From: Eubacteriales bacterium
Lineage (GTDB): Bacteria; Bacillota; Clostridia; Lachnospirales; Lachnospiraceae
NCBI GenBank assembly: GCA_030524175.1
Contig: JAUNHC010000004.1
Span: 1-64,000 of the forward strand
Reading direction: 5' to 3'
Length of the DNA stretch: 64,000 nucleotides
Part shown: positions 42,196 through 51,987 of the stretch, piece by piece
How positions within the stretch are numbered: the stretch's first letter is position 1
Layout of the letters: each line of letters starts with the position of its first letter
The notes under the pieces: generated by a model
What the model saw: only the letters and a program-made list of their open reading frames with translations
What the model was told of the DNA's origin: nothing
Databases searched by the model: none
Translations under genes and position numbers: made by a program

Positions 42196-44217
42196 TTGGA
42201 AGAGGGCAGGCCAAGCCCGGAAAAGTTTCTGGACAAAATCAGACAGGAAGAGAAGTGTGAAGAGGATGGCGGAAAGGGAAAACTGAAAATTTTCCTGGGC
42301 TATGCGGCAGGTGTGGGAAAGACCTATGCCATGCTGGAAGCTGCCCATGGCGCTAAGGACAGAGGGATAGATGTTGCAGCGGGGTATATAGAGCCTCATG
42401 CAAGGCCTGAGACAGAAGCCATGGCAGAGGGACTGGAAACCATACCGCCAATGGAAGTGTGCTACAAGGGAATCACCCTCCGGGAATTTAACCTGGATCT
42501 GGCGCTGGAGAGAAGACCAAAGCTTATTCTCGTAGATGAATTTGCCCACACAAATGCACAGGGGATGCGTCATAAGAAACGGTATCAGGATATAGAGGAA
42601 CTGCTGGATGCCGGGATCCATGTGTATACCACTGTGAATATCCAGCATATAGAGAGCCTTAACGATATTGTGGGGAGCATTACAAATATACGGGTGAAGG
42701 AGACGATCCCGGATAAGATTTTTAATGAGGCTGACCAGGTAGAGCTTGTGGACATTGAGCCGGATGATCTGATAGACCGGCTGAACCAAGGGAAAATATA
42801 CAAAAAATTTCAGGCCGAACGTGCCTTGTCTAATTTTTTCACAAAGGAAAAGCTGATCGCCCTGCGGGAAATCGCTCTGCGCAGTACAGCGGACAGAGTG
42901 AACCGTCTGGCTCAGGAGGAACGCAGGAACAGCGGTCATACAGACTATTATACGGGAGAACATATCCTCACCTGTGTCTCCCCTTCTGTCACTTCCGGGA
43001 AGGTGATCAGGACAGCAGCCAGGCTTTCCTATGCCTTCAGAGGCAAATTTACGGCTCTTTGCGTGGAAACCCCGCGTCTTAAAAATGCTGATGTGCGTAC
43101 CAGAAATATGCTGGATGAGAATATTCAGCTGGCAAAGGCTCTGGGCGCGGAGGTGGTGACTGTGTTCGGGGAGGATGTGGCTTATCAGATTGCCGAGTAT
43201 GCTAAAATAGGAAATGTATCTAAAATTGTCATGGGCCGTACAACGCATAAGTCAGTTTTAGGACAGTCAAGAGGAACTCTTTCTGAACAGATATCGAGAT
43301 ACGCACCAAATCTTGATATTTATATTATCCCGGATACCAATTCCTTCCCTTACAGGAAAAGGGGGAGAGGCGGCAAAGAGAGGATAAGGGGTCTGGAAAA
43401 ATCCGGGGAAGAAGGGGCAGCGGGGAAGGGAATGCTGATAAATTCTGGGAAGCTGGCAGTATTGATGTCAGCTGCCACTGCAGCAGGATTTCTGTTTGCC
43501 GCACTTGGATTCTCAGAGGCAAATATTATTATGGTATATCTGCTGGGCTGCCTGATCACTGCCTTGTGTACGGAAGGACGGGTATATTCAGCGGCAGCTT
43601 CTGTGCTCAGTGTGATTTTGTTTAACTTCTTTTTTACAAATCCCAACTTTAGTCTTCGGGCATATGATAAGGAATATCCTGTTACCTTTGCAATCATGTT
43701 CGGGGTGGCGTTTCTCACCTCTTCGCTGATGGCCAGGGTACGCAGCAGTGCCGCAGAGAGTGCAAAAGTTGCTTACCGCACAGGAATACTTCTGGAGAAC
43801 AGCCGTAAGCTCCGCCGGGTGAAGAGTGTTGAGGAAGTGATAAGAGAGGTGGGGGAGCAGGCAGTCAGACTATTGGGGCTTTCTATTGTGGTGTATTGGG
43901 TGGGAGCCGGAGAAATGGTGGGACCCAGATACTTTGTCCGGGAAAGAGTAAAAAAATCCTTCATGAACAAGTATAATACACAACAGGAAAGAAATGCTGC
44001 CAGATGGGTGATTAACAATGGACACCGGGCAGGCAGGACAACGCATTCTCTTCCCATGTGTGAATTATTCTATGTTCCCGTAAAGACAGGAGATAAAACA
44101 TATGCCGCGGTCGGAATTGAGTTGGGTGAGGATGAGAAAATCCCTACCTTTGAGTACAGTCTTCTGAGCGGTATCATGAATGAGGCCGGGCTGGTTCTTG
44201 AACGGTTTTATGGATAG
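42196..44217 (+). CDS. kdpD: KdpD sensor half without kinase domain
   Basis: TTG 42196 is placed 6 bases after GGGAGGTGG; the GTG at 42187 overlaps that site. The 673-residue protein has the KdpD nucleotide-binding part (LGYAAGVGKTYAMLEAAHG, then LVDEFAHTNAQGMRHKKRYQ), a USP-like domain (FTALCVETPRL to QISRYAPNLDIYII), four DUF4118 membrane helices (residues ~415-515) and a GAF-like end. No HisKA or ATPase box follows; the frame stops at 44217. It must act with a separate kinase, either neighbour. Confidence 0.8.
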   Translation: MEEGRPSPEKFLDKIRQEEKCEEDGGKGKLKIFLGYAAGVGKTYAMLEAAHGAKDRGIDVAAGYIEPHARPETEAMAEGLETIPPMEVCYKGITLREFNLDLALERRPKLILVDEFAHTNAQGMRHKKRYQDIEELLDAGIHVYTTVNIQHIESLNDIVGSITNIRVKETIPDKIFNEADQVELVDIEPDDLIDRLNQGKIYKKFQAERALSNFFTKEKLIALREIALRSTADRVNRLAQEERRNSGHTDYYTGEHILTCVSPSVTSGKVIRTAARLSYAFRGKFTALCVETPRLKNADVRTRNMLDENIQLAKALGAEVVTVFGEDVAYQIAEYAKIGNVSKIVMGRTTHKSVLGQSRGTLSEQISRYAPNLDIYIIPDTNSFPYRKRGRGGKERIRGLEKSGEEGAAGKGMLINSGKLAVLMSAATAAGFLFAALGFSEANIIMVYLLGCLITALCTEGRVYSAAASVLSVILFNFFFTNPNFSLRAYDKEYPVTFAIMFGVAFLTSSLMARVRSSAAESAKVAYRTGILLENSRKLRRVKSVEEVIREVGEQAVRLLGLSIVVYWVGAGEMVGPRYFVRERVKKSFMNKYNTQQERNAARWVINNGHRAGRTTHSLPMCELFYVPVKTGDKTYAAVGIELGEDEKIPTFEYSLLSGIMNEAGLVLERFYG

Positions 44218-44235
44218 CCGGGGAGGGAAAGGCTT

Positions 44236-45771
44236 ATGAGAAAAAGGATTTGCCGGTATCCGAAAGCAGCGGGGACGGCTGTGGGTGTTCTTTCCCTTGT
44301 GCTGGCTACCGCTTTGGGGTATTTGTTTCGCCGGGTGGGATTTTCCGAGACGAATATCGTGCTTCTTTATATCCTGAGTGTACTGATCACAGCTACATTG
44401 GCAGATGGATATGTTTATGGAATCTTAACATCTGTGGGTGCTACTCTGGCTTATAATTATTTTTTTACAGATCCATGTTATTCTCTGGATGTAGACAATC
44501 CTGGGTATATAGTCACTTTTGTTATTATGACGATTGTCTCCCTGGTCACAGGGACACTCACTTCCAGAATGCGGCAGATTACTTATGACGCAAGGCGGCG
44601 GGAAGAAGAGACACTTGAATTGTACCGGCTTACAAGCCGGTTAGTGACAGTGGATGAGATACAGGGAATAGGTTCTGCTGTTGCAGAGTCGGTAAGCCGT
44701 TTTTTGCTGTGTCATGGGGCTTGTGTATGCTTTGACGGGGACGGTATTCCTATGGAGTGTTTTATGCAGCAGATTGAGGAAGGACGGCAGATAAGACGAG
44801 TTCTTGAAGACAGGGAAGCTTATGTGCGCAGGATTGGTACTCTGGGAGGGAAGTGGGGGATTGTGGACGAATTCTGCGAGTATCCGGTCCGGGGAGAAAA
44901 GGGGATAGTGGGTGTCATAAGAATTCCTCGGCAGGAGGGCGCTGGTTTTCAGGAGGGACAGCTTCGGTTTCTCGATTCTGTTGCAAAATGTATGGCCCTT
45001 GCGATATCAAGGATTTATTCTTTGCAGAATCAAATGAAGTCACAGCAGGAAATGACCCAGGAAAGATACCGGGGGAATTTGCTGAGAGCTATATCCCACG
45101 ATCTGCGCACACCGCTGTCAGGAATTATGGGAACTTCAGAAATGATCATGAAAATGTCGGAAGAGGAAGATCCTCGTTATCAAATGGCTGAGGGAATCTG
45201 GAAGGATGCCGGATGGCTCCATTCCCTGGTGGAAAATATACTTAGTCTCACAAGACTGCAAAGCAGTCCCGTGGTTCTTAAGAAGGAAGAAGAGCTTGTG
45301 GAGGAGATTGTGGGAGGAGCCCTGGAACAGTTGAGAAGAAGGGAACCGGAACGTGAGATTGAGGTGGATGTACCTGAGGAAATGCTTCTGGTTCCCATGG
45401 ACGGCAGGCTGATCATGCAGACTCTCGTCAACCTCCTTGACAATGCCGTCAAACATACACCGCCGGAAAAAGAAGTAAGGATAACCGTGGAAAAAGACAG
45501 GGAACAGGACTCTGTAGTCTTCAAAGTAAGTGACAGAGGGGAAGGGATTGCACCGGAAGATTTGCCGAAAATATTTGAAACCTTTTATACCTCGGGTTTG
45601 AAGGCCGCAGACGCCAGAAAAGGAATCGGGCTTGGTCTGGCTATCTGCAAATCCATCGTGCAGGCTCATGGGGGCCGGATCATTGCCCGGAACCGAAATG
45701 ACGGCCCCGGTGCAGAATTTATCTTCAGCCTGCCTGTGGACTGTGCGAACACTGAAGGTGAGGAATATTGA
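44236..45771 (+). CDS. KdpD-type histidine kinase (second copy)
   Basis: ATG 44236 follows GGGGAGGGAAAGG. The 511-residue protein has four DUF4118 helices (~15-105), a GAF-like region, HisKA with His288 (RAISHDLRTPLSGI) and HATPase motifs (NLLDNAVKHTPPEKE, DRGEGIAPED, GIGLGLAICKSI). Like the first kinase it lacks the KdpD/USP sensor part and lies directly behind the sensor gene, making it the natural kinase partner. Confidence 0.82.
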   Translation: MRKRICRYPKAAGTAVGVLSLVLATALGYLFRRVGFSETNIVLLYILSVLITATLADGYVYGILTSVGATLAYNYFFTDPCYSLDVDNPGYIVTFVIMTIVSLVTGTLTSRMRQITYDARRREEETLELYRLTSRLVTVDEIQGIGSAVAESVSRFLLCHGACVCFDGDGIPMECFMQQIEEGRQIRRVLEDREAYVRRIGTLGGKWGIVDEFCEYPVRGEKGIVGVIRIPRQEGAGFQEGQLRFLDSVAKCMALAISRIYSLQNQMKSQQEMTQERYRGNLLRAISHDLRTPLSGIMGTSEMIMKMSEEEDPRYQMAEGIWKDAGWLHSLVENILSLTRLQSSPVVLKKEEELVEEIVGGALEQLRRREPEREIEVDVPEEMLLVPMDGRLIMQTLVNLLDNAVKHTPPEKEVRITVEKDREQDSVVFKVSDRGEGIAPEDLPKIFETFYTSGLKAADARKGIGLGLAICKSIVQAHGGRIIARNRNDGPGAEFIFSLPVDCANTEGEEY

Positions 45772-45860
45772 AATTGACTGTGCCAGGTAATATTCCGTTC
45801 GGCACAGGATATGGATGATACGGAAACTTTTAAGAATTATATAGTAAAGGAAGGTATTGG

Positions 45861-46559
45861 ATGACACAGTATCATGAGACCATCCTTGTTGTGGAGGACG
45901 ATGTCCAAATCAGAAATTTTATTGCATTTGCCGTTAAAAGTGAAGGCTTCTTATGTGTGACTGCAGGCAACGGGCAGACTGCGCTTAAGAAGCTGGTAAG
46001 TGAGCAGGTGGATATGATTCTCCTGGATCTGGGCCTTCCGGACGTGGACGGGATGGAAGTGATACGCCGGGTAAGGGAATGGTCAGAGCTTCCGATCCTG
46101 GTGGTTTCCGCCAGAGACCAGGATAAGGAGAAGGCTGCTGCTCTTGATGCAGGGGCAGACGATTATCTTACCAAGCCCTTTTCCGCCACAGAGCTTCTGG
46201 CAAGAATCCGTGTGGCGCTCAGGCATTTCTACCGGAACGGGCCGCCTAAAACCCAGGCGGTTTACCAAGTGGGGGAATTGACGCTGGATATGGAAAAACA
46301 TGTCGTCCTGTCAGAGGGTAACCCTCTTCACCTCACCCCTATGGAGTTTAACCTCATGGCACTTTTTATGAAGAACCCCGGAAAAGTTCTTACCACTAGT
46401 TATATTATAAAAGAAATCTGGGGAGGCAGTTATGGTTCAGACACTCAGGCCCTGCGCACCTTGATGGCAGGACTTCGCAGAAAAGTGGAAAAAGCGCCGG
46501 CCAAGCCAAGATATCTTTTTACCGAGGTGGGAGTAGGTTACAGAATGGCTGACAAATAG
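45861..46559 (+). CDS. kdpE: KdpE-type response regulator (copy 2)
   Basis: The 232-residue protein starts at ATG 45861 after AAAGGAAGG. The receiver has Asp in MILLDLGLPDVDGME (about residue 54) and TKPFSATELLARIRVALRHF; the C-terminal wing ends VGVGYRMADK. Identical in length to copy 1 but clearly diverged, suggesting separate operator sets. It directly precedes kdpFABC. Confidence 0.85.
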   Translation: MTQYHETILVVEDDVQIRNFIAFAVKSEGFLCVTAGNGQTALKKLVSEQVDMILLDLGLPDVDGMEVIRRVREWSELPILVVSARDQDKEKAAALDAGADDYLTKPFSATELLARIRVALRHFYRNGPPKTQAVYQVGELTLDMEKHVVLSEGNPLHLTPMEFNLMALFMKNPGKVLTTSYIIKEIWGGSYGSDTQALRTLMAGLRRKVEKAPAKPRYLFTEVGVGYRMADK

Positions 46560-46765
46560 AAAAGAATCCGCAGGCAGCAGAGCTTGTCATATGATCTGAT
46601 ATGATAAACAATCTGTTGTTATGGGGATTTTTTTGTATATCAGGAAAACAGTCTGATCTGTTCTGTGATCAAAAGGTACGTGCTTTTGCTGCCCGGACTG
46701 ATAAATATTAATCGTATCTTTATAAAGGGCTTATTTATTCCCCGTGGAATCTTAACGCAGCCCTA

Positions 46766-46774
46766 TGCTAATAT
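46766..46774 (+). promoter_or_regulatory. kdpFABC promoter (extended -10)
   Basis: TG-C-TAATAT lies about 30 bases before kdpF. Upstream, T-rich blocks (CTTTATAAAG, TTATTTATTCCCCG, 46718-46743) recall the T-rich KdpE site of enteric kdp promoters, and AGGGCT/AGCCCT can pair across them. No standard -35 is visible, consistent with activation. The gap 46560-46807 holds nothing else recognisable. Confidence 0.5.
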
Positions 46775-46807
46775 TTCACTAGCCTAAAATAAAGGAGGAA
46801 AAAGAAA

Positions 46808-46897
46808 ATGTCAATTCTTACAGGAATCATAGGCATTACAGCAGCATTGCTATTGGGCTATTTAGTGATTATATTATTGAGAGGTGATAAGCAATGA
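46808..46897 (+). CDS. kdpF: KdpF, small subunit of the Kdp ATPase
   Basis: ATG 46808 follows AAAGGAGGAAAAAG. The 29-residue protein is one hydrophobic segment (ITAALLLGYLVIILLRG) and overlaps kdpA in ATGA. KdpF stabilises the KdpABC complex in the membrane. Confidence 0.8.
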   Translation: MSILTGIIGITAALLLGYLVIILLRGDKQ

Positions 46898-48645
46898 CAA
46901 ATGTGGCAGTCCAAATGGTCTTATACTGTGTACTTCTTATAGCGCTGGCCGTTCCTTTGGGAATCTACATAGGGAAAGTGATGAACGGCGAGAAGGTTTT
47001 TTTGTCAAGAATATTGGTTCCGGTGGAAAACGGGATATATAAACTTCTGAAGGTTGATAAAAAGGAGGATATGCACTGGAAAAAATACGCCGCCTGTGTG
47101 GGTGTGTTCAGTGTTTTGAGTTTAGCTGTGCTATGGCTGATACTCTGCTTTCAGAATTTTCTCCCTCTTAATCCGGAAAAGCTGGACGGCACAAGCTGGC
47201 ATCTTGGCTTTAATACCGCAGCCAGCTTCATAACCAATACCAACTGGCAGGCCTATTCAGGGGAATATACCTTAAGCTATTTCACTCAGATGATTGGCCT
47301 GAATTATCAAAATTTCGTATCTGCCGCAGTGGGAATTGTTGTACTTTTTGTCCTGATCCGGGGATTTATAAAAGTAAAGGAAAAGGGAATCGGAAATTTC
47401 TACACAGATATGGTAAGAACGGTTTTATATGTACTGCTCCCTCTTTCTGTTATCGTTTCAGTGGTCATTGTATCACAGGGGGTTCCTCAAACCTTCCGTG
47501 CGTATGATGAGGTTGATCTGGTAGAACCTGTTCTTGTGGAAAATGAGGATGGTACGGTTACAGAGGTCACTAAGCAGGTTATTCCCCTGGGACCGGCGGC
47601 AAGCCAGATTGCTATCAAACAGCTGGGAACAAACGGAGGCGGCTTTTTCGGAAACAATTCAGCCAATCCTCTGGAAAACCCCACCCCCTTATCTAACTTG
47701 TTCGAGATGCTGGCATTACTTCTGATTCCTGTAGCGCTGTGCTTTACATTCGGGCGTAATGTGAAGGACAAACGGCAGGGAAAAGCAATCTTTCTGGCAA
47801 TGTTTATCATGCTGGGAGCTGCTCTGGCGGTGATCGGCTACAATGAACAGAAGGGCACTCCGCAGATTGAGCAGGACGGTGCGGTATATACAGGTACACA
47901 AGGCCAGGCAGGCGGCAATATGGAGGGAAAAGAAACAAGATTCGGAATTGCAACATCAGCGGCCTGGGCCGGATTTACCACCGCAGCCTCCAATGGTTCT
48001 GTAAATTCCATGCATGACAGCTACACACCAATCGGCGGTCTTGTGCCGATGCTTCTGATGATGCTTGGTGAGGTAGTGTTCGGAGGTACAGGATGCGGAT
48101 TGTACGGAATGCTGGGGTTTGCCATTATGGCAGTGTTTATCGCTGGCTTGATGGTGGGGCGGACACCGGAATATCTGTGTAAAAAGATAGAGCCTTTTGA
48201 AATGAAAATGGCGATTCTGGTCTGTCTGGCAACTCCGGTGGCTATTTTAGCCGGCAGTGGCCTTGCCGCCCTTCTTCCGGCAACCGCGGACAGTTTGAAT
48301 AATCCGGGGGCACACGGTCTTTCGGAGGTGTTATACGCATATTCCTCAGCGGGGGGCAACAATGGTTCAGCCTTTGCCGGATTTAACGCAAATACAACGT
48401 TTCTGAATGTGAGTATTGGACTTGTGATGCTTTTTGTACGGTTTGTTCCTATGTTTGCCACACTGGCTGTCGCAGGACATCTGGCAGAGAAAAAGAAGGT
48501 TGCCGTTAGCGCAGGTACACTGCCTACCCATAATGCAATGTTTATTTTCCTGCTGATCATGATCGTCCTGCTGGTAGGAGCACTGAGCTTTTTCCCCGCA
48601 CTGTCACTTGGACCGATTGCGGAATACTTCCAGATGATCAAATAG
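46894..48645 (+). CDS. kdpA: Potassium-transporting ATPase subunit A
   Basis: The 583-residue polytopic membrane protein has the KdpA selectivity-filter motifs, including TNGGGFFGNNSANPLENPTP near residue 250 and SSAGGNNGSAFAGF near residue 487. It binds and conducts K+ in the high-affinity KdpFABC pump. It starts in the ATGA overlap with kdpF; length is standard. Confidence 0.93.
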   Translation: MTNVAVQMVLYCVLLIALAVPLGIYIGKVMNGEKVFLSRILVPVENGIYKLLKVDKKEDMHWKKYAACVGVFSVLSLAVLWLILCFQNFLPLNPEKLDGTSWHLGFNTAASFITNTNWQAYSGEYTLSYFTQMIGLNYQNFVSAAVGIVVLFVLIRGFIKVKEKGIGNFYTDMVRTVLYVLLPLSVIVSVVIVSQGVPQTFRAYDEVDLVEPVLVENEDGTVTEVTKQVIPLGPAASQIAIKQLGTNGGGFFGNNSANPLENPTPLSNLFEMLALLLIPVALCFTFGRNVKDKRQGKAIFLAMFIMLGAALAVIGYNEQKGTPQIEQDGAVYTGTQGQAGGNMEGKETRFGIATSAAWAGFTTAASNGSVNSMHDSYTPIGGLVPMLLMMLGEVVFGGTGCGLYGMLGFAIMAVFIAGLMVGRTPEYLCKKIEPFEMKMAILVCLATPVAILAGSGLAALLPATADSLNNPGAHGLSEVLYAYSSAGGNNGSAFAGFNANTTFLNVSIGLVMLFVRFVPMFATLAVAGHLAEKKKVAVSAGTLPTHNAMFIFLLIMIVLLVGALSFFPALSLGPIAEYFQMIK

Positions 48646-48659
48646 AGAGGTGAGAGGTT

Positions 48660-50732
48660 ATGAGTGAAAAGAAAAATAATATATTTGCTGACCGTAAAAT
48701 TATGAGCCGGGCACTGAAGGATTCTTTTGTTAAGCTGAATCCCAGAACGCAGATAAAGAATCCTGTAATGTTTATGGTGTTTGTGTCTGCCATTCTTACT
48801 ATGGTAATGTTTGTGTTTTCGCTGGCAGGTGTCAGGGACGCACATCCGGGGTATATCGCTGCTATTTCTGTTATTCTGTGGTTTACAGTGCTTTTCGGGA
48901 ATTTTGCGGAAGCTATTGCAGAAGGCAGGGGGAAAGCCCAGGCAGATGCACTGAGGGCCGGCAGAAGAGATGTGACGGCGAATAAAATTGCATCTGTTGA
49001 GCAGAAGGATAAGATTGTCAAAGTAAAGTCATCAGATTTGAAAAAAGGTGATTTTGTGTTTGTGAAAGCCGGAGAGCAGATTCCGGCGGACGGAGACGTG
49101 GCGGACGGTGCCGCATCTGTGGATGAGAGTGCTGTTACAGGAGAGTCAGCCCCGGTGATCCGTGAAAGCGGTGGAGACAGAAGTGCTGTTACGGGTGGCA
49201 CCACTGTAATATCTGACTGGCTGGTGGTGAAGGTGACCAGTAATCCCGGAGAGGGCTTCATGGATAAAATGATCGCCATGGTAGAGGGCGCGTCCAGGAA
49301 GAAAACCCCTAACGAATTAGCCCTCCAGCTTTTTCTGGTTGCATTGTCAATAATTTTTGTTTTGGTAACTGTGTCACTTTATGCCTATTCCGCGTTCTCA
49401 TCCGGGCAGATGGGAAAAGCAAATCCCACTTCTGTCACAAATCTGGTGGCCCTGCTTATCTGCCTGGCGCCAACTACTATCGGTGCCTTGCTTTCTGCAA
49501 TCGGTATCGCCGGGATGAGCCGTTTGAACCAGGCAAATGTTCTTGCCATGAGCGGCCGTGCCATTGAAGCGGCGGGTGATGTGGATACTCTGCTTTTGGA
49601 TAAAACGGGAACTATCACTCTGGGAAACAGACAGGCAGACGCTTTTATAGGAGTGGATGGGCATACAGAACAGGAGGTGGCAGATGCCGCCCAGCTTTCT
49701 TCCCTGGCTGACGAAACGCCTGAGGGACGAAGCGTTGTTATTCTTGCTAAAGAGAAATTTAATATAAGGGGCAGACGTATGTCTGAGCTGCAGGCAGAAT
49801 TTGTTCCCTTTACTGCAAAGACGAGGATGAGCGGCATTAATTACAAGGGAAGTGAAATCCGTAAAGGTGCTGCAGAAGCGGTAAAAGCTTATGTGGAAGA
49901 GAAGGGAGGCATATTCAGCAAAGAATGCCAGGAAACAGCTGCAAGGATAGCCAGCCAGGGCGGAACTCCGCTGGTAGTGGCAAAAGACGGACTTGTAGTG
50001 GGAATTATTGAACTGAAGGATATTGTAAAGCAAGGGGTAAAAGAGAAGTTTGCAGATTTAAGGAAAATGGGTATTAAGACCATTATGATAACCGGTGATA
50101 ATCCACTGACCGCTGCATCTATTGCAGCAGAGGCAGGAGTAGATGATTTTCTTGCCGAGGCAACCCCGGAAGGAAAGCTGGAAATGATACGGGATTACCA
50201 GAAAAAGGGCCATCTGGTGGCTATGACGGGAGACGGTACCAATGATGCCCCGGCTCTTGCGCAGGCGGATGTGGCTGTTGCCATGAATACCGGAACCCAG
50301 GCGGCAAAGGAAGCAGGGAATATGGTAGACTTGGATTCCTCCCCCACAAAGCTTATAGAGATTGTTAAAATAGGAAAGCAGCTTTTAATGACAAGAGGCG
50401 CTCTGACCACCTTCAGTATTGCAAACGATGTTGCCAAATATTTTGCCATTATTCCGGCATTGTTTATGGGGTTATACCCGGGGCTTTCCGCATTGAATAT
50501 TATGGGGCTGCACAGTGCGGACAGTGCAGTGCTCTCTGCGATCATCTACAATGCGTTGATCATTGTGGCTCTTATCCCTCTTGCACTGAAAGGGGTGAGG
50601 TACAGAGAAGTTTCAGCGGCAAAAATGCTCAGGGGAAATCTTCTGGTGTATGGACTTGGAGGTATCATTGTTCCTTTTGCGGCAATAAAGATTATTGATG
50701 TCCTGATTACTGTTACCGGAATCGTGGGATAG
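48660..50732 (+). CDS. kdpB: Potassium-transporting ATPase subunit B
   Basis: The 690-residue P-type ATPase follows AGAGAGGTGAGAGG. It has TGES in the actuator (near residue 160), the phosphorylation motif DKTGT (near 313), and the hinge [20 protein letters not shown] (near 523). It hydrolyses ATP to drive K+ uptake through KdpA. All landmarks are intact. Confidence 0.95.
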   Translation: MSEKKNNIFADRKIMSRALKDSFVKLNPRTQIKNPVMFMVFVSAILTMVMFVFSLAGVRDAHPGYIAAISVILWFTVLFGNFAEAIAEGRGKAQADALRAGRRDVTANKIASVEQKDKIVKVKSSDLKKGDFVFVKAGEQIPADGDVADGAASVDESAVTGESAPVIRESGGDRSAVTGGTTVISDWLVVKVTSNPGEGFMDKMIAMVEGASRKKTPNELALQLFLVALSIIFVLVTVSLYAYSAFSSGQMGKANPTSVTNLVALLICLAPTTIGALLSAIGIAGMSRLNQANVLAMSGRAIEAAGDVDTLLLDKTGTITLGNRQADAFIGVDGHTEQEVADAAQLSSLADETPEGRSVVILAKEKFNIRGRRMSELQAEFVPFTAKTRMSGINYKGSEIRKGAAEAVKAYVEEKGGIFSKECQETAARIASQGGTPLVVAKDGLVVGIIELKDIVKQGVKEKFADLRKMGIKTIMITGDNPLTAASIAAEAGVDDFLAEATPEGKLEMIRDYQKKGHLVAMTGDGTNDAPALAQADVAVAMNTGTQAAKEAGNMVDLDSSPTKLIEIVKIGKQLLMTRGALTTFSIANDVAKYFAIIPALFMGLYPGLSALNIMGLHSADSAVLSAIIYNALIIVALIPLALKGVRYREVSAAKMLRGNLLVYGLGGIIVPFAAIKIIDVLITVTGIVG

Positions 50733-50754
50733 AAAGAGGAAAAGGTGGATTGTT

Positions 50755-51363
50755 ATGAAAACTATAAAATCGGTGATTCCGAAAATAGCATTATTTTTCG
50801 TCATCATGTTAATTATAACCAGTGTTATTTATCCTCTGGCGATAACTGGCATTTCCCGTATATTTTTTGAAAATCAGGCCAACGGTTCTGTCATTGTGGG
50901 AAATGACGGCAAGAAGTATGGAAGTACCCTGCTTGCCCAGGAGTTTACCGGAGATGAATATATGTGGGGCAGGATTATGATCGTGGACACAGCCAATTTT
51001 AAGAACGAGGACGGGGAAACTCTTATGTATGCATGGGCTTCCAATAAAAGTCCGGCCGGAGAAGAGCTTGAACAGCTGATCGCCCAGCGTGTGGAAAAGT
51101 TGAAAGCAGCACACCCGGAAATGGAGTCAGAGCCGGTTCCCGTGGATCTGGTGACCTGTTCCGGCAGCGGCCTTGACCCTGAAATATCTCCGGCGGCGGC
51201 TGAATATCAGACTGGCAGGATTGCCAGGGCCCGGAATATATCAGAAGATGAAGTCAGGGCAGTTATTGACAAATATACAGAAGGGCGGTTCTTGGGAATC
51301 TTCGGTGAACCCAGAGTCAATGTACTGAAGGTGAACCTGGCGCTGGACGGCCGGATTGATTAA
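50755..51363 (+). CDS. kdpC: Potassium-transporting ATPase subunit C
   Basis: The 202-residue protein has one N-terminal membrane segment (ALFFVIMLIITSVIYPLAIT) and the periplasmic/extracellular KdpC domain with ASNKSPAGEELEQLIAQRV, VTCSGSGLDPEISPAAAEYQ and LGIFGEPRVNVLKVN. It completes the KdpFABC complex; the order F-A-B-C is standard. Confidence 0.93.
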   Translation: MKTIKSVIPKIALFFVIMLIITSVIYPLAITGISRIFFENQANGSVIVGNDGKKYGSTLLAQEFTGDEYMWGRIMIVDTANFKNEDGETLMYAWASNKSPAGEELEQLIAQRVEKLKAAHPEMESEPVPVDLVTCSGSGLDPEISPAAAEYQTGRIARARNISEDEVRAVIDKYTEGRFLGIFGEPRVNVLKVNLALDGRID

Positions 51364-51413
51364 CGTGTGACGGCCGGATTGCAGTCTGATGAAAATCATA
51401 TGAGAAATTAATC

Positions 51414-51477
51414 CTCACAGAATTCTCACAGGATTCTGAGAAATCTCACACCGGGCTTACAGCAGTTCCTTTATAAT
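51414..51477 (+). promoter_or_regulatory. Promoter with 11-bp-spaced CTCACAG repeats
   Basis: CTCACAG starts at 51414 and 51425, the related CTGAGAA at 51436, and CTCACA at 51445, giving spacings of 11, 11 and 9. TATAAT (51472-51477) follows without a canonical -35. The layout suggests an OmpR/PhoB-family activator, for example one of the local KdpE proteins. The sequence differs from the TTAA array at 39686. Confidence 0.5.
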
Positions 51478-51526
51478 AAAACCATAAAGAAACAAAGAGA
51501 TGCTTTAAGAAAAGGAGAGATGGCTT

Positions 51527-51925
51527 ATGTTAAACATAGATAACAAAAATCTGGAAAGAACCAGACTATATGAATGCAGTAAAAAGGTACACAAGATGCT
51601 GGACGCACAGAAATATGAGGATTGCAGGAAACTGCTTTGCCAGCTTATGGCCCGGTTTCCGGATAATGCAGAGCCTCAGAACCTGTACGGATTGCTGATG
51701 GAGGCACAGAGGGACCATGTGACTGCAATGAAGCATTTCAGAGCAGCGTGGGCGCTGGACCCGGCATATGTACCGGCAAGAGTGAATTTGGAATATTTCG
51801 GAACCTTTGACGCACAGGGGGCCAGGGCATTCAATGAGGACGACTGCCCCCCGGAAGGCAATAACAGTGATCCTGAACCAGGGTTTGGGGCACAGGGATA
51901 TTCAGCCCTGAGAATACGGGCATAA
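51527..51925 (+). CDS. TPR-like small protein linked to the Kdp cluster
   Basis: The 132-residue protein starts at ATG 51527 after AAAGGAGAGATGG. It has a TPR-type helical repeat (AQKYEDCRKLLCQLMARFPD, then YGLLMEAQRDHVTAMKHFRA, ALDPAYVPARVNLEYF) and a polar, acidic C-terminus. It lies alone between its own promoter and a terminator right after kdpC, so it may be co-regulated with kdp. Function unknown; a protein-protein adaptor is the usual TPR role. Confidence 0.65.
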   Translation: MLNIDNKNLERTRLYECSKKVHKMLDAQKYEDCRKLLCQLMARFPDNAEPQNLYGLLMEAQRDHVTAMKHFRAAWALDPAYVPARVNLEYFGTFDAQGARAFNEDDCPPEGNNSDPEPGFGAQGYSALRIRA

Positions 51926-51927
51926 GG

Positions 51928-51968
51928 AAAAAGGGAAGGCTGGTTTATCACCTGTCTTCCCTTTTTCC
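51928..51968 (+). terminator. Bidirectional terminator between TPR gene and deacetylase
   Basis: AAAAAGGGAAG (51928-51938) and CTTCCCTTTTT (51956-51966) form an 11-bp perfect stem, with A and T tracts on the two sides, serving the two converging genes. Confidence 0.85.
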
Positions 51969-51987
51969 ATATTGTTTTTGTAAGGTT

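Noticed and set aside
42193-43248. Long reverse-strand frame (351 aa) opposite the KdpD sensor gene
   Set aside because: It mirrors a well-supported forward gene, lacks a ribosome site and has atypical composition rich in Cys, His and Leu; it is a frame shadow.
46560-46807. c-di-AMP (ydaO-type) riboswitch before kdpFABC
   Set aside because: The conserved sequence blocks are absent and the distance from promoter to kdpF is only about 30 bases, too short for such an element.
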